A DNA stretch of 28,248 bases, from the NCBI GenBank assembly GCA_946482295.1, contig CAMLRB010000015.1:1-28248 (forward strand). The letters are read 5' to 3'. This DNA is from an uncultured Bacteriovorax sp. Lineage in GTDB: Bacteria > Bdellovibrionota > Bacteriovoracia > Bacteriovoracales > Bacteriovoracaceae. The position numbers and the translations under genes were made by a program. The notes beneath the pieces were generated by a model. The model worked only from the letters and a program-made list of their open reading frames with translations, made no database searches and had not been told where the DNA came from. Shown piece by piece: positions 22,511 to 28,248 of the stretch. The first letter of the stretch is position 1. Each line of letters opens with the position of its first letter.

Positions 22511-23353
22511 ATGGTAAAGTCACTTTTGGCCGTTGTGGGTCTTGCTGCTAGTTTTCAAATTTTTGCTCAAACACCCTCGCAAGATCTCAATCAATTTTGT
22601 GTGGATCGCGGCAATGCTCGTTTTGCCAAGGAGCTGACCAAATCGTCTTCTAACCTTATGGCCTTCTCAAATCATGGTGGAATTGCCAATGGTGGTGTTT
22701 GCTGGTGGCACTCACGCTTTCAACGAAACGCTCTTTATTTAACGACGTATGCTCCATTTAAATCACGACCTACTAAAGCTGAAGCTGAAAAAATAGTGGC
22801 TGACATTCGCGACGGTGATGAAGTTATAGAAATTCCCGGGTACAGAAATTTCTCTGAATTTTCTTATTATCACCAAAAAGAAATTCAGCGAGAGTTAGAA
22901 AAATGGCAGAAGGGCGATGGAGTTTTAAAATTCAATTGGGTCATCGGACTTTCAGGCGATACTGTTGTGTCGGCGAGCAAAATGAAAGAACTCATGGACG
23001 AACTCTATGATTACGTTGAAGTTCAAGGGAACATTGCTTATCAAAAACTTCAGATGAAAGGTGTAACGGCCCATGCATGGCTTGTTGTGAATATGAAAAG
23101 ATCTGGTAATGGGTATGATCTAGAAGTTCTTGATAGTAATTTTCCAAGTCGTACAAATATTTACCGGTACCGAGAAGGAATGACGAATTTCAGTCACGAG
23201 TACTATGGTCAATTCACTCCTTACTTAGAGAGAAAAGGCGAAATGGATAAAGTCATTCTTTCGATCATGAAGCAATGTGAACCAGAAAAATACGAAGCCC
23301 AAATGGCAGAAGAAAGAGCAAGAAATCAACCGAACAATGAGTATACTAACTAA
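22511..23353 (+). CDS. Secreted papain-fold-like protein (putative cysteine hydrolase)
   Basis: 280 residues from the ATG at 22511, chosen for its GGAGG Shine-Dalgarno and the signal peptide MVKSLLAVVGLAASFQIFAQ that begins exactly there. The GTG 81 bases upstream is rejected. I do not recognise the family by name, but Cys64 in GGVCWWHSRF, His188 in TAHAWLVVN and Asp208 in EVLDSNFP occur in the order and setting of a papain/transglutaminase-like Cys-His-Asp triad. The Cys starts a helix, the His starts a strand (HAWLVV), and D-S-N-P resembles the 'DPN.P' turn of C39/C58-like enzymes. It would act in the periplasm or outside the cell. Its terminator is shared with the convergent C92-type gene, itself a papain-fold protein. 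Catalysis is inference. Confidence 0.65.
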   Translation: MVKSLLAVVGLAASFQIFAQTPSQDLNQFCVDRGNARFAKELTKSSSNLMAFSNHGGIANGGVCWWHSRFQRNALYLTTYAPFKSRPTKAEAEKIVADIRDGDEVIEIPGYRNFSEFSYYHQKEIQRELEKWQKGDGVLKFNWVIGLSGDTVVSASKMKELMDELYDYVEVQGNIAYQKLQMKGVTAHAWLVVNMKRSGNGYDLEVLDSNFPSRTNIYRYREGMTNFSHEYYGQFTPYLERKGEMDKVILSIMKQCEPEKYEAQMAEERARNQPNNEYTN

Positions 23354-23357
23354 AATG

Positions 23358-23385
23358 AAAAAGGGCCTTTTTAAAGGCCCTTTTT
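23358..23385. terminator. Bidirectional terminator between convergent genes
   Basis: AAAAAGGGCCTTT (23358-23370) pairs with AAAGGCCCTTTTT (23373-23385), with A and T runs on either side. It lies 4 bases from the plus-strand stop and one base from the minus-strand stop, so it serves both genes. Confidence 0.9.
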
Positions 23386-23386
23386 T

Positions 23387-24943
23387 TTATTCTTTTAGCT
23401 TTGCTGCTAGCTCAGAAGTGAGGTCACCTTCGACCCTTTTACCTTCTGAATAAATCATTATAGGTTTTAATTGTCCGCCGTCAAAAACTTTTGCAGCGAC
23501 ATGATCTGGCGAAATTGTATGACGGCCTAGTGCTTTTTCTGTAGGCCAGTCGATGTTGTGGAAAACAACATAGACAATTTCAGAACAAACAATTTCTTTA
23601 TCCGTCTCAACATCAAAATTAAAATCGTAATCTTTCCCAATCTGCTGGAAAGCGCGAATCAAAAATTCTTTTCTTTGCGCTTCAGATAAAGACTCATCTC
23701 TTAAGACAAGCATGTCGTCGATATTTAAGAAGTGATCAAGCGTATTGATTTGCACTCCTGGGCGTAGAGCTTCAATAATATGATGTCCCTCTCTGATCGC
23801 TTTTTGGTGAGGTTTTACGACAGGGTGATCCCAAACGCCTGCTTCCTTTAATTCTTCTTCTGTACCAACCCAAAGGGCAACGTGCCCGTAGAAGCCAGGG
23901 ATGAATTGATCTGTTAAACGAAATGGAGTTTTTTCTAGCAAGATATCAAGCGGCTTCATTTCAGATGCCATTTGTGTTTTTTCAGAGAGTGGAAGTTTTG
24001 TCATGTATCCCTTGCGAAAGGAGATCAATCCAACAGTGTTTCCAAAGAATTTACTTGAAGAATAAGTAAAGAAGTCATTGAGGAAACGTGAACGATCAAA
24101 AATACGATCGAAGTAAACCCTGAATGAACTTGGATCAACAATTGGCTTATATTTTTCATTCATGAAGTTATAAAACGGGCTTTGAAGAGCGAGCATGTCT
24201 AAATACTTTTCTTCTGAACCTACATCAATTTTTTCATTTGTCTTATATGTATGATCCTTCTGGAAAAGTTTGATCGACACATACATTTTATGACGTTGAT
24301 TTACATCGAAAAAACTGTCAGTGATTTTATCGAATTCAAATTTATAACCTTGAATATCCTGGTTGAGAAGCTTGCGCATTTTTCTGCTGTTGTAATAAGG
24401 ATATAGACCTACCATATAGCTATCATAAAGAACGAGAGCTGCATTGAGTGAGAGTTTCATTTTAATCAACAGTTCATTACCGCGATTATCAGTTGGATCT
24501 ATTCTGTAGAGTTGATAGCTCGCCTGAGTAAGGTCATTAGTATTATGTTGATTAACGGTTGTTACTGATGTTTTTGCACCTGGAAGGTATTCTACGGCAC
24601 TTCCGTTTGAAACGAGTTCTTGATATTTAAAAGCAAAGGCAAGAATCTTTTCTCTCATGGCCACATAAGCTTTAGCGCTCGAATGGATATTTTCAATATC
24701 TTCATGAGTGAGTTTTTCTTTTTTTAATTTCTCTTTGTTGTTTTCTGCGAATTCTAATGCTCTTGATCTCCAAACAAGGGCTTCTTCCACATAAGTTTGA
24801 AAGAGCTCAATGTCTCGCTGAAGATCAGCGTTCATTCCAATTGAAGCTGGAATACGTTGATAAGCGAACTTACTAGGTTCAATTTTTTGAGTTGTTGAGC
24901 AAGAGACTAAGATAAAAAAAATGGCAAAAATTAGTTTTTTCAT
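23387..24943 (-). CDS. YiiX-like (peptidase C92 fold) lipoprotein
   Basis: 518 residues. A lipoprotein signal MKKLIFAIFFILVSC makes Cys15 the likely lipid anchor. Residues about 20-330 are a long, mostly helical region with no recognised domain. The C-terminal part holds the permuted NlpC/P60-type pattern of YiiX/YebB (C92): GFYGHVALWVGTEEE (His at about residue 352), HHIIEALRPGVQINT (Glu), FNIDDMLVLRDE-like strands, then EIVCSEIVYVVF with the Cys at about 451. The order is His then Cys, as expected for a permuted papain fold. These are putative lipid- or amide-bond hydrolases attached to the envelope; the substrate is unknown. A GACCTA/TAGGTC palindrome spans the Shine-Dalgarno just before the ATG. 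Confidence 0.75.
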   Translation of the reverse strand: MKKLIFAIFFILVSCSTTQKIEPSKFAYQRIPASIGMNADLQRDIELFQTYVEEALVWRSRALEFAENNKEKLKKEKLTHEDIENIHSSAKAYVAMREKILAFAFKYQELVSNGSAVEYLPGAKTSVTTVNQHNTNDLTQASYQLYRIDPTDNRGNELLIKMKLSLNAALVLYDSYMVGLYPYYNSRKMRKLLNQDIQGYKFEFDKITDSFFDVNQRHKMYVSIKLFQKDHTYKTNEKIDVGSEEKYLDMLALQSPFYNFMNEKYKPIVDPSSFRVYFDRIFDRSRFLNDFFTYSSSKFFGNTVGLISFRKGYMTKLPLSEKTQMASEMKPLDILLEKTPFRLTDQFIPGFYGHVALWVGTEEELKEAGVWDHPVVKPHQKAIREGHHIIEALRPGVQINTLDHFLNIDDMLVLRDESLSEAQRKEFLIRAFQQIGKDYDFNFDVETDKEIVCSEIVYVVFHNIDWPTEKALGRHTISPDHVAAKVFDGGQLKPIMIYSEGKRVEGDLTSELAAKLKE

Positions 24944-24944
24944 A

Positions 24945-24959
24945 GACCTATTTTAGGTC
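24945..24959 (-). promoter_or_regulatory. Palindrome GACCTA-N3-TAGGTC over the ribosome binding site
   Basis: Perfect 6-bp arms 3 bases apart, one base upstream of the ATG at 24943. The weak Shine-Dalgarno (AGG) lies inside an arm. It could be an operator or a hairpin limiting translation. TAAAAT, a possible -10, also falls within it. Confidence 0.3.
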
Positions 24960-24992
24960 CGACAAAATTTATTCTCTAGAAGGCAAAACTGA

Positions 24993-25018
24993 CCAAAAAA
25001 AACCCGCCGAAGCGGGTT
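24993..25018 (-). terminator. Rho-independent terminator after the aminotransferase gene
   Basis: On the minus strand AACCCGC, loop TTCG, GCGGGTT then a long T run: a classic UUCG-capped terminator 4 bases beyond the stop of the DegT-type gene. Confidence 0.9.
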
Positions 25019-25022
25019 CTTG

Positions 25023-26150
25023 TTAAGCTTTGAAATGATTGCGAACTGTCTGGCAGACGTATTCCATTTCTTCGATGCTCATGTAGGCGAAACAAGGAAG
25101 ATTTAAGACTGATTGTGAAATGTAGTGAGCATTTCCGAAATCGATACTACCGGCAATATGTCCTTTAGCTCCGCTTTGAAGGCTCATGGCCCCTGGATAA
25201 ATTGTCCCGAATCCAACGTTTGCCTTCTTCAGCGATTCAATAAGAGCTGGTCTTAGATCTGGATTGATCATTCCCACTGCACAGTAGCCTGTTTCAAAAA
25301 CATCTTTTCCAGGTGCTAGCATTGGTTTGAAAGGAAGACCTTTAAGATTGTCGAAGTAATATTTAATGGCCGTGCGACGGCTCACGATACGAGCGTCGAT
25401 GTGTTCAAGAGAAAGTTTTAAGAAGAGTGATTCGTAAGCGCCAATACGTGAGTTCCAGCCAATCATTCCGTGAGAGTAGTGGTCTGTACGTCCGTGGTTG
25501 ATAAGAATGCGACAAGCTTTGTTCAAGTCTTCATCATTTGTAAAAATGGCGCCAGCATCTCCGGAAGCTCCAAGAACTTTTGCAGGATAAAAGCTCGTCG
25601 TTGCGATGAGAGCTCCAGCTAAAAGTGATTGACCCTGAAGTGTTGTACCGAAACATTGAGCACCATCTTCGATTAGAAGAACATTATTTTTCTTAGCGTA
25701 TTCTCTGATTTCTAATGTCTCTGGAGAAGCCCATCCGTAAAGGTGAACCATGATCGCAGCTTTTGGTTTGAACTGATCAATAGCTTGTTTAAATGTAGCT
25801 AGGTCCCAGTGACAAGTTTCGCGATTAACATCGACTGTAATTGGATTTGCACCAACGTTGACGACTGCTTCAAATGTTGCCCAAAAAGTCATATCTGGAA
25901 CAATTACCTTATCATTTTTTTCTACACCAACAGCTCTTAAAGCAATCTGAATAGCATCGGTACCGTTCGCACATCCGATGGCATATTTAGATCCCGTAAA
26001 TTTAGCAAGGCCTGCTTCCATTTCGCCTACAATAGGGCCACCGACGAATTGAGTTTTTTCAAATAGCTGGGCAACACCGCTTAGAAAGTTTTCTTTGAAA
26101 CCATTTTCGAAACGATTAAGAGTAATGAATGGAACTTGGTTAACTGACAT
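25023..26150 (-). CDS. DegT/DnrJ/EryC1/StrS-family PLP aminotransferase
   Basis: 375 residues. The family usually transfers an amino group to a keto-sugar nucleotide for surface glycans or antibiotics. CANGTDAIQIALRA is the phosphate-binding loop. VPDMTFWATFEAVVNVGANP is a family signature. EDGAQCFG carries Asp162, which contacts the pyridine nitrogen. SFYPAKVLGASGDAGAIF carries the PLP Lys191. NHGRTDHYSHGMIGWNSRIG completes the substrate region. The ATG at 26150 follows AAGCGAG. A hairpin (26176-26206) lies in its upstream region. It stands alone between terminators, far from other sugar genes apart from the dehydratase at 1-1260, with which it could cooperate (inference). Confidence 0.92.
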   Translation of the reverse strand: MSVNQVPFITLNRFENGFKENFLSGVAQLFEKTQFVGGPIVGEMEAGLAKFTGSKYAIGCANGTDAIQIALRAVGVEKNDKVIVPDMTFWATFEAVVNVGANPITVDVNRETCHWDLATFKQAIDQFKPKAAIMVHLYGWASPETLEIREYAKKNNVLLIEDGAQCFGTTLQGQSLLAGALIATTSFYPAKVLGASGDAGAIFTNDEDLNKACRILINHGRTDHYSHGMIGWNSRIGAYESLFLKLSLEHIDARIVSRRTAIKYYFDNLKGLPFKPMLAPGKDVFETGYCAVGMINPDLRPALIESLKKANVGFGTIYPGAMSLQSGAKGHIAGSIDFGNAHYISQSVLNLPCFAYMSIEEMEYVCQTVRNHFKA

Positions 26151-26175
26151 ATAGACTCGCTTGTTGGTATGAAAA

Positions 26176-26206
26176 TTTCCCTCATTCTCGAATGAATGGA
26201 GGGAAA
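26176..26206 (-). promoter_or_regulatory. Imperfect palindrome upstream of the aminotransferase gene
   Basis: TTTCCCTC (26176-26183) pairs with GAGGGAAA (26199-26206), and CATTC/GAATG pair inside. It lies 26 bases before the DegT-type ATG. It could be an operator or a leader hairpin; the following T-run on the minus strand is too short for a good terminator. Confidence 0.35.
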
Positions 26207-26220
26207 ATACAAGCGTAGGT

Positions 26221-26248
26221 GAAAAAAAAAGCTCCCTAAGGAGCTTGA
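26221..26248 (-). terminator. Rho-independent terminator after the small-protein pair
   Basis: On the minus strand AAGCTCC (26246-26240), a short loop, GGAGCTT (26235-26229) then nine T. It follows the stop of the 65-residue gene by 8 bases. Confidence 0.88.
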
Positions 26249-26254
26249 TTTGAT

Positions 26255-26452
26255 TTATTTTTTGTCGAGCATTTCAGAGATGATCATGGCCGCTTTTTTG
26301 GCCAACTTCGGATCTTTGATCTTTTCGCTCAGGAGACGTTTCATTCTTTCAATTTCAACTTTATCAGCTTGATTATCGGTAACGATTTTTAAATCAGCTT
26401 TTTTCTTTTCAGGAGTACACGGTTTTTCGTTAGTTTTTTTAAGTGCACCCAT
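26255..26452 (-). CDS. Small Lys-rich protein of unknown function
   Basis: 65 residues, highly charged, about a quarter Lys: MGALKKTNEKPCTPEKKKAD, then a predicted amphipathic helical end (VEIERMKRLLSEKIKDPKLA, KKAAMIISEMLDKK). No signal peptide or membrane helix. The Lys-rich front half is probably disordered, and the second half is helical. It starts 3 bases after the stop of the 73-residue gene, with no Shine-Dalgarno of its own, so translational coupling is likely. A good terminator follows. I recognise no family; the helical tail resembles anti-sigma-factor-like (FlgM-type) small regulators only in a general way, so no function is assigned. Confidence 0.6.
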   Translation of the reverse strand: MGALKKTNEKPCTPEKKKADLKIVTDNQADKVEIERMKRLLSEKIKDPKLAKKAAMIISEMLDKK

Positions 26453-26455
26453 AAA

Positions 26456-26677
26456 TTATGCTGCCGCTTCTGGCTTTCTTCCATGGTGACGAGAAATTTT
26501 GGCCATATGTTCTTCGATAACTTCGAATAGTTCCATTTTTGTAGAGTGAGGGTCCATTCCAGTTGGAAGGGCAGAGTAGATCATGTCGCCTTTGATTTCA
26601 GTGAATACGTACCAAGTGTTTCCAAGTTTTTGAAAAAGAACTTCGCTTTGTTGTGTGTTTGATTGTGTGGCTTTCAT
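26456..26677 (-). CDS. Small protein of unknown function
   Basis: 73 residues from the ATG at 26677, which has an ideal GGAGG Shine-Dalgarno 6 bases upstream. The frame extends to an ATG at 26752, but that extension (MTKVLTATHEKRCKRQRFTN) has no ribosome binding site. The core QSEVLFQKLGNTWYVFTEIK, GDMIYSALPTGMDPHSTKME reads as a short beta hairpin domain followed by a helix and an AAA end. No signal peptide. It appears to be a cytoplasmic protein in an operon with the Lys-rich 65-residue protein. Its family is not recognised. Confidence 0.65.
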   Translation of the reverse strand: MKATQSNTQQSEVLFQKLGNTWYVFTEIKGDMIYSALPTGMDPHSTKMELFEVIEEHMAKISRHHGRKPEAAA

Positions 26678-26801
26678 AATTTCCTCCGTGAAATTAGTGA
26701 ATCGTTGTCTCTTGCATCTCTTTTCGTGTGTGGCCGTCAAAACTTTAGTCATTTTTTAAAAATTTTTAATTTTTTTTTTACAATCCGATCAATTTGCTTG
26801 G

Positions 26802-27785
26802 TTAATAGTTCGTTTGAAGTCCAAAAAAGAGAGAGGCCTGTACTGTCAAACTACTTTTGATTGTATCGTTTTCACTCCAGAGCGCCGGTACTTCAGCTGC
26901 CTTATCAGCCTTCAAAGAGTGAGGAAGATAAAAACTCACATCAGCACCAATAATAAAATCGGTTTTTGGAACCACCGTTTTCATTTGGAAAGTTGAATTC
27001 AATACAGGGGAGAGTGAATAACCGGAGAATACACGGTCCTCACTTTCAGTTGCTGATTTAAAACTCACGAGGCTCTTATGATAGTTGTAAGTGAAGCCTG
27101 TCCCAACAAGAATGCGTGCATTTGGCCCCTTATAAGTATCATAGGTAAGGAGTGGACCAACTCTAAACTGTGTGCGATTTTCGCTCGACTGAGCGTCACT
27201 CTTGTAGAGTGTAGAATTTTTATTTGCTGAGAGAGTGCCTAAAAAGCCAAAATAGATTCGGTCGTAACTGTCGAATGTCACTTTGCGAGTTACAAGTACG
27301 CGTCCACCGACTTCATTTTTCAATTCTTGCTCGCTGTAACTCGGATTAAAGGCATATGATGTTTGGGTATTATTCGCCACGAATAAAGAGACTGAAGCCC
27401 TTAGAAAACTGGCATTATTGAATGGATAAGTTTCGGGAATGGGCTCTTCCAAACGATAGTCTGTAGGATCGTGTTCGGCAAGAGTGATGGGTTGTTCAGA
27501 TTCTGTATAGTCGTTTGTCACGATCTTAATAAATTTACTGGGAACGTAAGCCCGATTTCCTACACGATCAAAAGTCGGAATAAATTCTGGTAATTTTCCT
27601 TCACGAATGTAATCCGACGGTACATAGACACGTTGACCTTTTCGTACAGTTTGCAACGTTTTTGAGTGAAGACTCGGTTCACTCATAAGTGGTGCTTCAA
27701 GAACAATAACAATGGCATCAGACGCATGTGATGAAGATAGATTAATTAAGAGAGAAATCGCGGCAATGGTGATTTTTTTTTTCAT
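26802..27785 (-). CDS. Secreted SH3-like domain plus beta-barrel outer-membrane protein
   Basis: 327 residues from the ATG at 27785, which overlaps the upstream stop as ATGA with GGAG just before it; the TTG at 27794 is not preferred. Signal peptide MKKKITIAAISLLINLSSSH. Residues about 25-90 look like a bacterial SH3 domain (VLEAPLMSEPSLHSKTLQTV, RKGQRVYVPSDYI, then GNRAYVPSKFIKIV), a module that often binds cell wall. The rest is a barrel-like series of strands (ASFLRASVSLFVANNTQTSY, RIYFGFLGTLSANKN, ARILVGTGFTYNYHKS), ending SLFFGLQTNY with an aromatic residue. This suggests an outer-membrane barrel with a periplasmic wall-binding domain (inference). Translationally coupled to a second barrel gene. 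Confidence 0.75.
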   Translation of the reverse strand: MKKKITIAAISLLINLSSSHASDAIVIVLEAPLMSEPSLHSKTLQTVRKGQRVYVPSDYIREGKLPEFIPTFDRVGNRAYVPSKFIKIVTNDYTESEQPITLAEHDPTDYRLEEPIPETYPFNNASFLRASVSLFVANNTQTSYAFNPSYSEQELKNEVGGRVLVTRKVTFDSYDRIYFGFLGTLSANKNSTLYKSDAQSSENRTQFRVGPLLTYDTYKGPNARILVGTGFTYNYHKSLVSFKSATESEDRVFSGYSLSPVLNSTFQMKTVVPKTDFIIGADVSFYLPHSLKADKAAEVPALWSENDTIKSSLTVQASLFFGLQTNY

Positions 27786-28248
27786 AAACTCCAATCGTAG
27801 TTATAGCCAAGCATGAAGCCGATTGATTTAACTTTTATTTGTCCAATCTGCGGATTTGTCATAGGTCGATCTGTATTTTTGAGAGTGAGTCTATGCAGGC
27901 GATAGTGTGAACCGAAATTAAATTTTCCGTAGTCAGTACTCCAAATTCCTTCGAGTCCGACATCATATAAAAGCGCTTTATATTTTTCTTTGTAAGCTCC
28001 CGACGAAGATCGATAGACGGGAGCGAATTCTGCCCCCACGAGAGCGGAAATTGTCATTTCATTTTGTTCAATTACACGATATTGAAAAACAGGTCCATAA
28101 CTTAAAATGGATAAGCGAACACGATCAACATCGTTTTTCCATGAGGCATTTTGATAATTGAGGTTTGCACCTACAGAGAAAGGATAATCAAGACGAGTGT
28201 AAAGTGTTCTTCCTTCAAAACGTGGAGCGAGGACGCTTGATAAGTTAT
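27782..28248 (-). CDS. Beta-barrel protein, C-terminal part (5' end outside window)
   Basis: The frame is open to the window edge (28246 and beyond), so the ATG at 28057 is internal. About 154 residues are visible, starting NLSSVLAPRFEGRTLYTRLD, with alternating strands (VDRVRLSILSYGPVFQYRVI, GKFNFGSHYRLHRLTLKN, SIGFMLGYNYDWSL). The Gly/Tyr/Trp strand pattern is typical of an outer-membrane barrel or a MipA/OmpV-like protein. The last bases overlap the next gene by ATGA, so the two are probably made together. Its exact family is not clear from this fragment. Confidence 0.65.
   Translation of the reverse strand, partial: NLSSVLAPRFEGRTLYTRLDYPFSVGANLNYQNASWKNDVDRVRLSILSYGPVFQYRVIEQNEMTISALVGAEFAPVYRSSSGAYKEKYKALLYDVGLEGIWSTDYGKFNFGSHYRLHRLTLKNTDRPMTNPQIGQIKVKSIGFMLGYNYDWSL

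Noticed and set aside
26678..26752. N-terminal extension of the 73-residue protein to 26752
   Set aside because: No ribosome binding site at 26752, while 26677 has a strong one.
1..28248. CRISPR arrays, tRNA or rRNA genes
   Set aside because: No regularly spaced direct repeats, no cloverleaf with a T-loop motif and no rRNA-like conserved stretch were found by eye on either strand.

Overview
The window looks like chromosomal DNA of a Gram-negative bacterium of low to moderate GC. My best guess is a Bdellovibrionota / Bacteriovoracia-type organism. The grounds are the outer-membrane barrels, the periplasmic lipoproteins, the paired N-terminal-twitch radical SAM proteins, the many sensor kinases and a trmB-dnaG-rpoD operon. 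This is inference from gene content; no rRNA or tRNA gene is present to confirm it. Both edges cut genes: a nucleotide-sugar dehydratase at the left and a beta-barrel protein at the right.

Layout. 1-3964 (+): FlaA1/CapD-like dehydratase (C-terminal part), a small barrel protein, a DUF1640-like coiled-coil membrane protein, a Cys-rich lipoprotein and a small Xre-type regulator. 4021-4498 (+): an overlapping DUF4160/DUF2442 pair. 4509-9047: an AT-rich block with two divergent operons. The leftward one carries an alpha/beta hydrolase with a PGGPG motif, a 40-residue secreted peptide (5044-5166) and an ICMT-like membrane methyltransferase. The rightward one carries an OppA/DppA-like solute-binding protein with no transporter, overlapping a hybrid histidine kinase. 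9156-10255 (+): a secreted protein and uracil-DNA glycosylase. 10248-13232: two divergent radical SAM proteins with an N-terminal twitch-like cysteine region. 13221-16364 (-): a SWIM/SNF2 helicase. 16524-17807 (+): a multi-pass histidine kinase. 17937-22365 (-): trmB-dnaG-rpoD. 22511-24943: two convergent secreted proteins, both probably papain-fold hydrolases, sharing a bidirectional terminator. 25023-28248 (-): a DegT-type aminotransferase, two small proteins, an SH3-barrel fusion and a partial barrel protein.

The most interesting part is 4509-9047. It contains a likely secreted peptide with the strongest Shine-Dalgarno in the block, a peptidase-like hydrolase, a membrane methyltransferase, a periplasmic peptide-type binding protein and a membrane kinase. 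Divergent starts only about 10 bp apart link the two arms. I infer an extracellular-signal production, turnover and sensing module. No step of that has been shown. Several starts differ from the longest open frame and are corrected in the entries (5051, 5990, 22511, 26677, 27785). No CRISPR array, IS element, rRNA or tRNA was seen, and no gene-free stretch exceeds about 210 bases.
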